Assembly (NCBI GenBank): GCA_016215625.1
Contig: JACRIW010000121.1
Span: forward strand, 1-64,000
Direction: 5' to 3'
DNA length: 64,000 bases
DNA from: Candidatus Eiseniibacteriota bacterium
GTDB lineage: Bacteria > Eisenbacteria > RBG-16-71-46
Positions 36,245 to 44,425 of this stretch are shown here, in pieces; position 1 is the first letter of the stretch; every line of letters starts with the position of its first letter. Both the position numbers and the translations under genes were made by a program. Below the pieces are notes generated by a model. That model did not search any database. It saw nothing but the letters and a program-made list of their open reading frames with translations, and had not been told where the DNA came from.

Positions 36245-36252
36245 GTCGGCCC

Positions 36253-36903
36253 TCAGGGTTGGAAACGCCCGAGCAGGCGCACGGCGTGCGCGAGTTCGGG
36301 CAGCAGCAGTGATTCGAGCGCGAGTTCGACCGCGGGGGTCGAGCCCGGAAGCAGGACGAGAAGACGGCCCGCGGCGACGCCCGCGGTCGCGCGGCTGAGC
36401 CACGCGGCGGCGCCGATCTGCGCGACCGATTTCGCGCGGAACAGTTCGCCGAAGCCCGGCAGTTCGCGCGTGAAGAGCGGCGCGAGCGCCTCGGGCGTGA
36501 CGTCGCGCGGCGCGACGCCGGTGCCGCCGGTGACGAGCACGACGTCCACGTCGGCGCGCTTGAGCAGCGCGCGCACGGCCTTACGGATGGCGGGGATCTC
36601 GTCGCGCACCCACGCGCGCTGCACGACCTCGTGGCCCGCGTGCTCGAACATCTCGTGCGCGCGAGCGCCGCTGCCGTCGTCGTGCGGGCCGCGCGTGTCG
36701 GACACGGTCACGATCGCCACGCCGACGGGACGCGGCGCGCCGTGCGGACGATGCTCGCCGCTGCGGACGACCCTGAGCGACGGGCGGGAACGAGCACCTC
36801 CGGCGCCGCGCGGTTCGCGCGGCTCACGCGGGCCGGCGCCGCCCGAGCCACCGCCGCCCTTGCGCGCGGGCAGCGCCGCCGGTGCGGGTCGCCGCGCGCT
36901 CAC
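36253..36903 (-). CDS. moaB: Molybdenum cofactor biosynthesis protein, MoaB/MogA family
   Basis: 216 residues. The MoCF-binding domain is intact ([57 protein letters not shown]): molybdopterin adenylyltransferase type. About 60 residues of Gly/Pro/Arg-rich low complexity ([17 protein letters not shown]) precede it, absent from ordinary MoaB (~170 aa). GTG start overlapping the SDR-like gene stop (GTGA); a later start would remove the extension. No other moa/moe genes in view. Confidence 0.88.
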   Translation of the reverse strand: MSARRPAPAALPARKGGGGSGGAGPREPREPRGAGGARSRPSLRVVRSGEHRPHGAPRPVGVAIVTVSDTRGPHDDGSGARAHEMFEHAGHEVVQRAWVRDEIPAIRKAVRALLKRADVDVVLVTGGTGVAPRDVTPEALAPLFTRELPGFGELFRAKSVAQIGAAAWLSRATAGVAAGRLLVLLPGSTPAVELALESLLLPELAHAVRLLGRFQP

Positions 36904-37586
36904 GCCGTCACCTCGCCGCGCACGGCCTGCTCGATCGGCGTCGGCGCGATCGGGAAACGCGCGCACCACGGCGCGCTCTCGGCGAGCCGGTGCTCGGCCA
37001 TCTCGTCGAGCGCCGGTTCCCACTCGCCCGCGTCGCGGCCGCGACCGGCGTCGCGCGCGAGATCGCGCAACTCGCCGAGCGTCCACACGCGCGGTCCCGC
37101 GACCTCGAACCAGTCGCCCCACGGCGCGTCGCCGCCCAGCGCGCGCACGAGCGTCTCGACCGCGTCGCGTTCGGCGACGGGGTTGAGCTGCGTGCGGCCG
37201 CCGCGCGGCAGCGACGGCTGGGTGCGGAGCCTGTTCCAGAGCGGCGTGTCCGGCCCGAGCAGCGGCGCGAATCGCAGCGTGAGCGTGGGCGCTCCCCCGC
37301 CGCGCACGTGCTCTTCCATCCGCCAGAGCCGCTGCAGCGAAGCGGCCTTCGCGTCCGGGTGCGCGCCCAGGCGTGAGAGCACCAGCACGCGGAACGGCCG
37401 CGGCGCGATCGCGCGCACCAGCCCCGCGAAGTCGAACACGAACGGTCCGTCGGAGATCGCGAGCGTCACCGGCCCGTCGCCCGCGGGCGGTCCCGCGGAC
37501 GCGTCGCGCACGTCGTGTCCCTTCGCCGCGAGCGCGGCGAGCAATCGCGCGGCGGGCGCCGCCAGCGGTCCGGGCGTGACGATCAC
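36900..37586 (-). CDS. NAD(P)-binding SDR-like protein of unknown function
   Basis: 228 residues. It looks like an atypical SDR/NmrA-type protein that has lost the glycine-rich N-terminal loop: VIVTPGPLAAPAARLLAALA replaces GATGxxG, while RPFRVLVLSRLGAHPDAKAA, LTLRFAPLLGPDTPLWNRL, NPVAERDAVETLVRAL and WFEVAGPRVWTLGELRDLA follow complex-I-assembly/NmrA-like order. Without the loop, cofactor binding is doubtful. GTG start overlapping the carbonic-anhydrase fusion stop; it overlaps moaB at its 3' end. Confidence 0.6.
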   Translation of the reverse strand: MIVTPGPLAAPAARLLAALAAKGHDVRDASAGPPAGDGPVTLAISDGPFVFDFAGLVRAIAPRPFRVLVLSRLGAHPDAKAASLQRLWRMEEHVRGGGAPTLTLRFAPLLGPDTPLWNRLRTQPSLPRGGRTQLNPVAERDAVETLVRALGGDAPWGDWFEVAGPRVWTLGELRDLARDAGRGRDAGEWEPALDEMAEHRLAESAPWCARFPIAPTPIEQAVRGEVTA

Positions 37587-38614
37587 GCCGCGCCTTCCAG
37601 CGCCGCGCGGATCTGGCGGCGGTGCGAGAGGTCGTGATCGCTCCACATGCGCACGTGATCGGCGAGGGTGAGCGGCCCGAACTTCGCGTGCACCCACGGC
37701 CGGCGCCACGCGTCGGCGCGCAGGCGTTCCAGCACGCGCATCGCGGCGGCGCGCTCGGCCGTCCACGCGGCGAGCGCCTCGGCGGCGGACGTGGCCGCGT
37801 ACATCCCGGTCTCGAGCGCCGAGGGCGGCAGCGCCGGAAAGTCCTCGGCGACCATGCGCACGAGCCGCACGTGCATGAGGTCGCGGTCGCAGTCGCGCAG
37901 GTGGCAGAGCACGTCCGTGCCGCCCCACCTGCCCGGCGCGGGCCGCGCCGCGAAGCGCGCTTCGCCCGCCGCGGCGAGTTGCGCCGCGGCCCACGCGGGG
38001 CTGCCGCGCAGCACGTCGAGCCGCTGCTCCCACTCGAGCCACGTCATGCCCTGCGCCGCGACCGGCAGCAGGTGCGTGCTGGACGTGCGCACGGCTTCCA
38101 CGCCGCGCTTCAGGTACGCCCGCGACAGCTCCGCGTAGTGCTTCGCGCCCACCGCGATCGCCTGGGTGTGCGCTTCCGACACCGGGCCGATCACGCGCGC
38201 CGGGGCGCCGAGCGCGAGCGAACCCGGCGGGATCACCTGGCCTTCCTTCACCAATGCGCCCGCGCCGATCAACGAACCCGTGCCGATGCGGGCGCCCGAG
38301 AGCACGACGGCGCCCATGCCGATCAGCACGTCGTCCTCGACCACGCAGCCGTGCACGATCGCGCGGTGCCCGACCGTGACGCGGTTGCCGACGATCGCGG
38401 GCATTCCTTCGTCCACGTGCACGACCGAGTTGTCCTGGATGTTCGTGTCGTCGCCGATCTCGATGCGCTCGGAGTCGCCGCGCGCGACCGTGTTGAACCA
38501 GACGGACGAGCGCGCGCCGAGCTTCACCTCGCCCACCACGATCGCGCCGGGCGCGACGAAGGCGGTCGGGTGGAGGTCGAGCGCGTTCGGGAAGTCGCGG
38601 TGACGGTCGTTCAT
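37583..38614 (-). CDS. Gamma-carbonic anhydrase-like / DinB-domain fusion
   Basis: 343 residues in two parts. Residues 1-~175 form a left-handed beta-helix of the gamma-CA/PaaY/YrdA family: SSVWFNTVARGDSERIEIGD, TNIQDNSVVHVDEGMPAIVG, VTVGHRAIVHGCVVEDDVLI with the metal His residues, and GSLALGAPARVIGPV. Residues ~190-343 look like a DinB/YfiT four-helix domain: WLEWEQRL, ARPAPGRWGGTDVLCHLRDC with CHLRDCDRDLMH, and DHDLSHRRQIRAAL, supplying the His-x3/His metal triad. I do not know this fusion as a standard architecture. DinB members include bacillithiol S-transferases. ATG overlaps the hydrolase stop (ATGA). Confidence 0.85.
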   Translation of the reverse strand: MNDRHRDFPNALDLHPTAFVAPGAIVVGEVKLGARSSVWFNTVARGDSERIEIGDDTNIQDNSVVHVDEGMPAIVGNRVTVGHRAIVHGCVVEDDVLIGMGAVVLSGARIGTGSLIGAGALVKEGQVIPPGSLALGAPARVIGPVSEAHTQAIAVGAKHYAELSRAYLKRGVEAVRTSSTHLLPVAAQGMTWLEWEQRLDVLRGSPAWAAAQLAAAGEARFAARPAPGRWGGTDVLCHLRDCDRDLMHVRLVRMVAEDFPALPPSALETGMYAATSAAEALAAWTAERAAAMRVLERLRADAWRRPWVHAKFGPLTLADHVRMWSDHDLSHRRQIRAALEGAA

Positions 38615-39255
38615 CGCCGCATCGCTCCGTCGCCCACGAACGGGTTCCACTCGCGCTCGTGCCCGATCGTCGTGGACGGGCCGTGGCCCGGCAGGCAGCG
38701 CACGCCGTCCTCGAAGCAGAACAGCCGCTCGCGCACGCTGTGCACGAGGTCCTCCCACGAGCACAGCGGCAGGTCGGTGCGCCCGACCGATTCGCGGAAC
38801 AGCACGTCGCCCACCCAGATCGTGTCGCCGTGCTTGAACGCGACGTGCCCGGGCGCGTGCCCGGGCGTGAAGATCACCTCGAGCTCCTGCTCGCCCAGCT
38901 TCACGATCTCGCGATCGGAAAGTTCGTGCCCGATCTCGGGCACGTCCACCGGCGGGAAGCCGAACATCGAGCCCTGCTGCTTCACGGTGGCGAGCAGCGG
39001 GCGGTCGGCCGGGTGCAGCGCGTACACGCCGCCGACGGCCTTCTGCACCGCGAGCATGCCGGCGACGTGGTCGTAGTGCGCGTGCGTGCCGAGCAGCCAC
39101 TTCACCGGCAGCTTCTCGCGCTGCACGAGCGCGATGACGGCCTCGGGCTCGAAGCCCACGTCCACGACCGCGCTCTCGCGCGTGACCGGGCAGGTCAGCA
39201 CGTACGTGTTGTTGCCGAGCGGGCCCAGCTGCAGCGTGCGGTTCTCGATCGGCAT
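38611..39255 (-). CDS. Metallo-beta-lactamase-fold hydrolase (glyoxalase II-like)
   Basis: 214 residues. Zinc motifs: THAHYDHVAG (HxHxDH), PGHAPGHV, GDVLFRESVGRTDLP with the bridging Asp, and LPGHGPSTTIGHEREWNPF. Belongs to the YcbL/hydroxyacylglutathione-hydrolase-like branch, lacking the C-terminal glutathione-binding domain of GloB. In a bacillithiol producer the natural substrate could be an S-acyl-bacillithiol; this is inference. ATG shares one base with the upstream oxidoreductase stop (TGATG). Confidence 0.88.
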   Translation of the reverse strand: MPIENRTLQLGPLGNNTYVLTCPVTRESAVVDVGFEPEAVIALVQREKLPVKWLLGTHAHYDHVAGMLAVQKAVGGVYALHPADRPLLATVKQQGSMFGFPPVDVPEIGHELSDREIVKLGEQELEVIFTPGHAPGHVAFKHGDTIWVGDVLFRESVGRTDLPLCSWEDLVHSVRERLFCFEDGVRCLPGHGPSTTIGHEREWNPFVGDGAMRR

Positions 39256-40412
39256 CAGATGACGTTGGCTTCGAGGGCGACGCGGCCGTCGCGGAAGCGT
39301 TCGATCGCGAGGCCCGACAGGTCGAGGCTGGGTTTCCCGTCCACGATCCACTCGGCGAGCAGCTGCCCGACTCCCGGCGCCTGCATGAAGCCGTGACCGC
39401 TGAAGCCGTTCGCGAGCATGAGGCCCTTCACGCCCTGCACGGGGCCGAGCACCGCGTTGTGGTCGGGCGTCGTCTCGTAGAGGCCCGCCCAGCCGGTCTT
39501 GATCTCGGCGACCTCGAGCCCGGGTACGCGCTCCATGGCCGGTCCGACGACCTGCTCGAGGAAGTCCCAGTTCACGCTCGTGTCGAAGCTCGTCGGCTCG
39601 TCCTTGTCGGCCAGGCCGAGCAGCATGCCGCCGCTCTCGCGGTGCATGTACACGCCCGAGTTCATGTCCACGATCATGGGCAGCCGCTCGTGCACCCAGT
39701 CGAGCGGCTGCGTGATGAAGCAGTGGCGGCGGTACGGCAGCACGGGCAGGTCCACGCCCGCCCAGCGCGCGATCTCGGCCGCGTACGGTCCGGCGGCGTT
39801 GATCACGAGCGGCGAGTGGATGTCGCCCTGCGCGGTGCGCACGCCGGTGATCGTGTCGCCGTCCATGAGCAGCCCGGTCGCGGGGCGCTCGAAGAGGAAC
39901 CTCGCTCCGAGTTCGCGCGCCTTCGATTCGTAGCCCTGCGTGACCATGTGCGGGTCACCGAGGCCGTCGGTGGAGCAGAACGTGCCCCCCAGCACGCCCT
40001 CCATGTTCACCTCGGGCACGATCGCCGAGGCGTCCGCGGGGCTCAGCGTGGTGACCGGAAGCCCGAGGGCGCGCTGCATGTCGGCCTGCGCCTGGAACGC
40101 CGCCCACTGCGCCGGGTCGGAGAGCAGGAACAGGTAGCCGACGGGCCAGAACACCTGCCCGGTGCCCATCTCCTCGGGGAAGCGCAGGAAGTGCTCGACC
40201 GAGAGCTTGCTCAGCTGCACGTTGACCTTGGAGGAGAACTGCTGGCGGATGCCGCCCGCCGCCTTGCTCGTGCTGCCGGTGCCCGCGAACTTCTCCTTCT
40301 CGAGCACCACCACGCCCTTCACGCCGCGCTTGCCGAGGTGATAGGCGATCGATGCGCCGATGCAGCCCGCTCCCACCACGACGACCGGAGCCGTCTCGCG
40401 TCCCGCGTTCAC
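39255..40412 (-). CDS. FAD-dependent oxidoreductase, DAO/sarcosine oxidase beta-like
   Basis: 385 residues. FAD-binding VVVVGAGCIGASIAYHLGKR at about 10-29, TGSTSKAAGGIRQQFSS, PVGYLFLLSD, GLGDPHMVTQGY, VINAAGPYAAEIARWAG and the C-terminal ANGFSGHGFMQAPGVGQLLAEW. Matches the sarcosine-oxidase/dimethylglycine-dehydrogenase/FAD-dependent amine oxidase branch; the substrate is probably an N-methyl or secondary amino acid. GTG start with GGAGG six to seven bases upstream, overlapping the TIM-barrel gene stop (GTGA). Confidence 0.88.
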   Translation of the reverse strand: MNAGRETAPVVVVGAGCIGASIAYHLGKRGVKGVVVLEKEKFAGTGSTSKAAGGIRQQFSSKVNVQLSKLSVEHFLRFPEEMGTGQVFWPVGYLFLLSDPAQWAAFQAQADMQRALGLPVTTLSPADASAIVPEVNMEGVLGGTFCSTDGLGDPHMVTQGYESKARELGARFLFERPATGLLMDGDTITGVRTAQGDIHSPLVINAAGPYAAEIARWAGVDLPVLPYRRHCFITQPLDWVHERLPMIVDMNSGVYMHRESGGMLLGLADKDEPTSFDTSVNWDFLEQVVGPAMERVPGLEVAEIKTGWAGLYETTPDHNAVLGPVQGVKGLMLANGFSGHGFMQAPGVGQLLAEWIVDGKPSLDLSGLAIERFRDGRVALEANVI

Positions 40413-41233
40413 TTGAGCCTCCGATAAGTCTTCTGGAGCAGCAGCGCGTCGTCTTCCATGGCCGGCGATTCGCTCACGACCCATCCCGACACGTTCAGGT
40501 CCTTGAGCGCGCGGAGCAGTTCCTTCCATCGGAACGCCGTCTCCACGAGCGGCTCGTGCCGCTTCTCGCCCTTGGGCCCGTACTGGATGCCGGAGATGTG
40601 CACGTGCAGCCGGTCCAGCGCCGCGCGCCCCAGCGTATGTTCGATCGCGGTCAGCGTCGCCGCGAAGTCCTCGTAATCGTTGTGCTGCCCCGCGTCGCGC
40701 GCGTAGCGGTGAGAGAAGTCGATGCACGGATGCACTCCGGGCACCGCCGCGGCCCACGCGATCACTTCCTCGAGCGAGCCCGCCTGCGTGGGTTTGCCCG
40801 TGAGCTCCGTCCGCACGTCGATCCCGGCCTTCAGTTTCTTGAGGCCCTTCGTGACCGCGCGGAGTCCTTCGAGAATCTTGTCACCGGCCTCTTCGTGCGA
40901 CTGCTGCCCATAGAACCCGGCGTGAAAGCAGAACGACTGCGCGCCACAGCGCGCTCCGAGGCGTCCCGTTTCGACCAGGCGGGCGAGACTGCGCTCCACC
41001 ACGTCCTCGGCCCCGCACAAGTTCACGTAGTACGGCGCGTGGGCGGTGAGCGTGAGGTCGTGCTCGCGAGCGGCTTCGCGGATCGCGTCGGCGGACTCGT
41101 CCGACATCTTCACGCCGTTGACCCAGGCCATCTCGAGATGGTCGAGGCCGAGTTCGCGGGCGCGGCGGATGCCGTGCACGGTGCCCGGACGCGCGCTGCT
41201 GCGCGGAATGCCCGAGGTGCCGAAGCGGAGCAT
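40409..41233 (-). CDS. TIM-barrel AP endonuclease family 2 (endonuclease IV-like)
   Basis: 274 residues. Barrel and metal-site motifs of endonuclease IV: TAHAPYYVNLCG, FCFHAGFYG, RTELTGKPTQAGSLEE, PCIDFSHRYARD, LHVHISGIQYGPKGEKRHEP and VSESPAMEDDAL. Closest in layout to the archaeal-type Nfo/deoxyribonuclease IV proteins, acting at abasic sites; a sugar isomerase role is less likely given the conserved metal ligands. First gene of the seven-gene operon; a -10 lies about 45 bp upstream and no clear Shine-Dalgarno is visible. Confidence 0.82.
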   Translation of the reverse strand: MLRFGTSGIPRSSARPGTVHGIRRARELGLDHLEMAWVNGVKMSDESADAIREAAREHDLTLTAHAPYYVNLCGAEDVVERSLARLVETGRLGARCGAQSFCFHAGFYGQQSHEEAGDKILEGLRAVTKGLKKLKAGIDVRTELTGKPTQAGSLEEVIAWAAAVPGVHPCIDFSHRYARDAGQHNDYEDFAATLTAIEHTLGRAALDRLHVHISGIQYGPKGEKRHEPLVETAFRWKELLRALKDLNVSGWVVSESPAMEDDALLLQKTYRRLK

Positions 41234-41277
41234 CTAGCCGACCCGCCGCGTGGGATGCGCGGGCGAAACCCGGGCGC

Positions 41278-41283
41278 AGTCTA
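41278..41283 (-). promoter_or_regulatory. -10 element of the AP-endonuclease-like operon
   Basis: TAGACT followed by GCGCCCGG; TSS predicted about 38 bp before the ATG. -35 at 17 bp is poor (TCGATT, 41301-41306). Confidence 0.4.
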
Positions 41284-41334
41284 CCCGCGCCGCCGGGCCG
41301 AATCGAGGGCGCCGGGGACCGCGAACGGCGCGGC

Positions 41335-41817
41335 TCAACGCTTGTAGCCGATCTTGCGGAGGAAGTCGGAACGGGCGCCACGGGCGGCCTCGTCCTCGAC
41401 GCCCTTCGGCGCGCTGCCGTCGATCACGCCGACGACGCCGCGCCCCTGCTCGACCTCGGCGACCAGCAGCTGCAGCGGGTTCGCCGTCGCGCAGAACACG
41501 TGGCAGACCTCCTGGCACTGCTTGATCGCCGGGAGCACGTTGATCGGGTAGGCGCCGCGCAGCACGAGGTGGAAGACGTGGCCGGCGCCGACGGCGAGTG
41601 CGTTCCGGGTGGCGACCTCGACCAGTTCGGGATCGTTCCCTTCGGTGCGCACGAGGCAGGGCCCGGAGGCCTCGCAGAACGCGAGCCCGAACTTCGCGCC
41701 GGGCACGGTGGTGACCACGATCTCGGCGATGTCCTCGACGGTCTTGATGAAGTGCGACTGGCCGACGACGACGTTGCAGTCGGCCGGGAACACGAGCGGC
41801 ACGGCGGAGATGTTCAT
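41335..41817 (-). CDS. Adenosine-specific kinase (PF04008 family)
   Basis: 160 residues, full family length. Blocks: DCNVVVGQSHFIKTVEDIAE, VPGAKFGLAFCEASGPCLVR, RNALAVGAGHVFHLVLRGAY and GVVGVIDGSAPKGVEDEAAR. The family was first characterised in archaea as adenosine-binding; the biochemical role is poorly established in bacteria. ATG with GGGAGGAG upstream and a strong promoter. Stands alone between two operons. Confidence 0.88.
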   Translation of the reverse strand: MNISAVPLVFPADCNVVVGQSHFIKTVEDIAEIVVTTVPGAKFGLAFCEASGPCLVRTEGNDPELVEVATRNALAVGAGHVFHLVLRGAYPINVLPAIKQCQEVCHVFCATANPLQLLVAEVEQGRGVVGVIDGSAPKGVEDEAARGARSDFLRKIGYKR

Positions 41818-41838
41818 GGCACTCCTCCCTTTGCCCGC

Positions 41839-41867
41839 ACGCTACGAGGGGCCGCGAAAAGCGTCAA
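41839..41867 (-). promoter_or_regulatory. Promoter of the adenosine-specific kinase gene
   Basis: TTGACG (41862-41867), 17-bp spacer, TAGCGT (41839-41844), giving a short leader that contains the GGGAGGAG ribosome site. This is the leadered counterpart of the TAGCGT leaderless promoters. Confidence 0.7.
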
Positions 41868-41889
41868 CGGCCCGGGCGAAGAACCGGCA

Positions 41890-41942
41890 CCGCGCCGGAG
41901 GCGCGGCGACGCGGGAAGATCACCACCGCGCCGGAAGCGCGG
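41890..41942 (-). terminator. Tandem near-identical hairpins after the Omp85 gene
   Basis: Two copies of CCGCGCCGGA(G/A)GCGCGG at 41890-41906 and 41926-41942, each able to fold (7- and 6-bp stems). They sit just past the end of the tol operon and lack T-tracts. Confidence 0.45.
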
Positions 41943-41955
41943 GCACCCGCCCTTC

Positions 41956-43596
41956 CTAAAACGCCTGGCCCGACCCGAAACTGAAGGCCGGCCCGCGCCG
42001 CCCGTCCACGTCGGGCACGATCGGCCACGACACGTCGAAGCGCGCGACCGCGTTGAGGGACGAGTGCGGCAGGCTCAGCCGCAAGCCCAGCCCCGCGTCG
42101 TGGTGCCAGCCCTCGTCGCTCGAGCCCGGTCCCCACGCGCGAGCGGTGTCCCAGAACACCGCTCCGCCGAGCGAGACCAGTTCCAGCACCTCGCGCTTCG
42201 CGACGCCGCGCCACTCGAGGTTGCCGCGCCAGTACTGCGTGCCCGAAAGCTCGCGCACGGGAAACGCGCGCAGGCCGTTCAGGCCGCCGACCGTGAGCTG
42301 GAAGTCTCGGTCCATGCGCGTACCCGCCACTCCCTCGACCGCGCCGACGAGCGCCGAGCGCGTGCCGCGCGTGACGACCCAGCGCGTGTCGAGCTGGCCG
42401 AACGAACCGAGCGGGCCGTCGTGCAGGCGCGTGTCGGTCGCGAGGTCGAACAGCCCGAAGCCGGCGCGGCCGGCGTCCGCGCCCGCGTGCACGCGGAGCC
42501 GCGCGTAGCCTTCGTCCTGCGTGCTCCCGAGCACGTGCGGCGAAAAGCCGATCGTGACCGCCCACGAGTGTCCGACGTCGAAGTCCTCGATGCGGTCGAT
42601 CTGCTCGACACCCCGGCGCTCGATGTATTGCGGCCGCCAGCGCTTCACCTCGGCGGCGAAACGCCGCACGCGCAGGAACTCGTCCCCACCCGCGAACGCG
42701 AGCGGCGCACCGGCCTCCATGCGCGTCGGCCCCAGGTGCAGGTCGAGCGCGTAGAACGACACGACGAGGCGCTGGATGAAGCCGTCGCTCGTGCGGCGGC
42801 CGAGGCCCCACGAAAGGTCCACCGTCTCCTGGCGGCGCGGCACGGTCGCCACCTCGACCAGATCGTCGAACAGGACGCTTTCCGAAACGTTGCGCACCGC
42901 CTTCACGCTCCAGGCGCGCGGCGCGGCGTCGGCCCAGAACGGCAGCTCGAGCAGTCCCTCGCGCGTCTGTCCGCCGGCGCCGGTGCCGGCGATCAGCCTC
43001 GTGCGCATGCGCGTGCCGAACACGCTGCGGTCCTCGATCGAGCCGAAGCTCGAGATACCGATCGGATCGTGACGGCGCGCCACGCTGAGCGAAGTGCCGA
43101 GTCCGAGGAAGTTGCGCTCGGTGAACGAAAACGATCCGAACTGCTGGCCGCCGCCGCTCTCGAGACTGAACTCGGGGCTCGTCGTCCAGTGATCGTGCGT
43201 CACGACGAACAGGTCCACGGAGTCGCCGTCCGCCACCGCCGCGATCGAGTCCGGCTCGAGGAACTCGAGCGAGCGCAGCCGCCGCTCCGATTCGTGCCGG
43301 AGCGCGTCGCTCCAGCGGTCGCCCACGCGCACGACGAGCGCGGCCCTCACCGTCGAGGGACGCGTATGGACGTGCAGCCGGTTGGCGAGCGCGTACGCGC
43401 CGCGCAGCCGGCCTTCGGGCAGCGGATCGAAGATGTCGCCCGAATGCACGGTGATCGAGCGCACGATCCGGCCCTCGAGCACGGCGCTGTCGGGCACGGC
43501 TTCGGCGGCCGCCTGCGCAGATGCCGGGGATGCGACCGAGACGGCGAGGGCCACGGCTCCCGAAAGAGCCGCGGCCCAGCGATGCACGCGCTTCAT
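41956..43596 (-). CDS. Omp85/BamA-like outer-membrane barrel with a short POTRA region
   Basis: 546 residues. Signal peptide ends at ASAQA (about 29). Residues ~40-125 contain POTRA-like IVRSITVHSGDIFDPLP and DRWSDALRHESERRLRSLEF with VDLFVVTHDHWTTS; the rest is a 16-strand-type barrel with the Omp85-like GGLNGLRAFPVRELSG (RGF-equivalent loop) and a terminal Phe. Too short for BamA with five POTRAs, so closer to single-POTRA surface-antigen proteins. Starts seven bases after ybgF; the last gene of the tol-pal operon. Job: assembly or translocation at the outer membrane (inferred). Confidence 0.8.
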   Translation of the reverse strand: MKRVHRWAAALSGAVALAVSVASPASAQAAAEAVPDSAVLEGRIVRSITVHSGDIFDPLPEGRLRGAYALANRLHVHTRPSTVRAALVVRVGDRWSDALRHESERRLRSLEFLEPDSIAAVADGDSVDLFVVTHDHWTTSPEFSLESGGGQQFGSFSFTERNFLGLGTSLSVARRHDPIGISSFGSIEDRSVFGTRMRTRLIAGTGAGGQTREGLLELPFWADAAPRAWSVKAVRNVSESVLFDDLVEVATVPRRQETVDLSWGLGRRTSDGFIQRLVVSFYALDLHLGPTRMEAGAPLAFAGGDEFLRVRRFAAEVKRWRPQYIERRGVEQIDRIEDFDVGHSWAVTIGFSPHVLGSTQDEGYARLRVHAGADAGRAGFGLFDLATDTRLHDGPLGSFGQLDTRWVVTRGTRSALVGAVEGVAGTRMDRDFQLTVGGLNGLRAFPVRELSGTQYWRGNLEWRGVAKREVLELVSLGGAVFWDTARAWGPGSSDEGWHHDAGLGLRLSLPHSSLNAVARFDVSWPIVPDVDGRRGPAFSFGSGQAF

Positions 43597-43603
43597 GCGA
43601 ACG

Positions 43604-44425
43604 TCACTGGCGCGACGACCCGAGGCGTTCCTTCGCCAGCCCCGCTTCGCTCGAACCCGGGAACCGCTTCACGAGTTCCTCGAAGCTCTTGCGCGACTCG
43701 ACCGTGCGGCCGAGCCGTTCCTGGCAGAGCGCCAGCTTGTAGAGCGCCGCCGCCGCGCGGTCGCCCTTGGGCCACTGCGTGCCGACGTGGCCGTACTCGA
43801 CGGCCGCGCTGTCGAAGACCGCCTGCGCGAAGAAGCACTCGCCCACGCCGTACTGGGCGTTGTCGGCGAGGTCCGACGCCGGGAAGCGGCGCAGGAACTC
43901 GCGATATCCGCCGAGCGCCATGCCGTAGCGCCCCTCGGTGAGGTCGCGCGTGGCGAGGTCGTACGCCTGCGCCGGGTCGCCGACGGGCGACGCCGCCGGG
44001 GGCACGATCGCGCCACCGGAAGCCGGCGCGGTCCCTCCCGCGGCCGGAGCGGAGACCGCGCCGCCCGCGCCCGAGCGCTCGACCACGGTGGTGAAACGGT
44101 GCAGCACCTCGTCGAGCTTGCCCTGCAGCGCCGAGATCTGGTCGAACAGTTCGCTCAGCGTGCTGCCCGAGGAGGCCCGCGTGCTGAGGATGAGGTCGCG
44201 CTGGCTCTGCAGTTCGGTGCGCGTGTCGGCGAGCACGCGGTACGCGATCGAGTCGCGGACCGTGAGCGTGTCCACCTGCACGCGCAGGCTGTCGAGGCCG
44301 CTGCGCAGCAGCGTGAGCTGGGTGCTGTAGCAACCGGTCGTCAGCGAGGCGAGAACGACGAGGAGCGCCGCGAGCGCGAGGCTCGCGGCGCGTCCGGGCC
44401 GCGCCACGAGGACGCGACCGCTCAC
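43604..44425 (-). CDS. ybgF: Tol-Pal system protein YbgF/CpoB (lipoprotein form)
   Basis: 273 residues. The signal sequence ends in a lipobox (SLTTGC), so lipidated, unlike E. coli CpoB. A coiled coil (about 35-105, LRSGLDSLRVQVDTL) is followed by an Ala/Gly/Pro linker and C-terminal tetratricopeptide-like repeats (YDLATRDLTEGRYGMALGGY, NAQYGVGECFFAQAVFDSA). It coordinates envelope constriction with Tol-Pal. GTG start with GGAG upstream, overlapping the pal stop (GTGA). Confidence 0.9.
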   Translation of the reverse strand: MSGRVLVARPGRAASLALAALLVVLASLTTGCYSTQLTLLRSGLDSLRVQVDTLTVRDSIAYRVLADTRTELQSQRDLILSTRASSGSTLSELFDQISALQGKLDEVLHRFTTVVERSGAGGAVSAPAAGGTAPASGGAIVPPAASPVGDPAQAYDLATRDLTEGRYGMALGGYREFLRRFPASDLADNAQYGVGECFFAQAVFDSAAVEYGHVGTQWPKGDRAAAALYKLALCQERLGRTVESRKSFEELVKRFPGSSEAGLAKERLGSSRQ

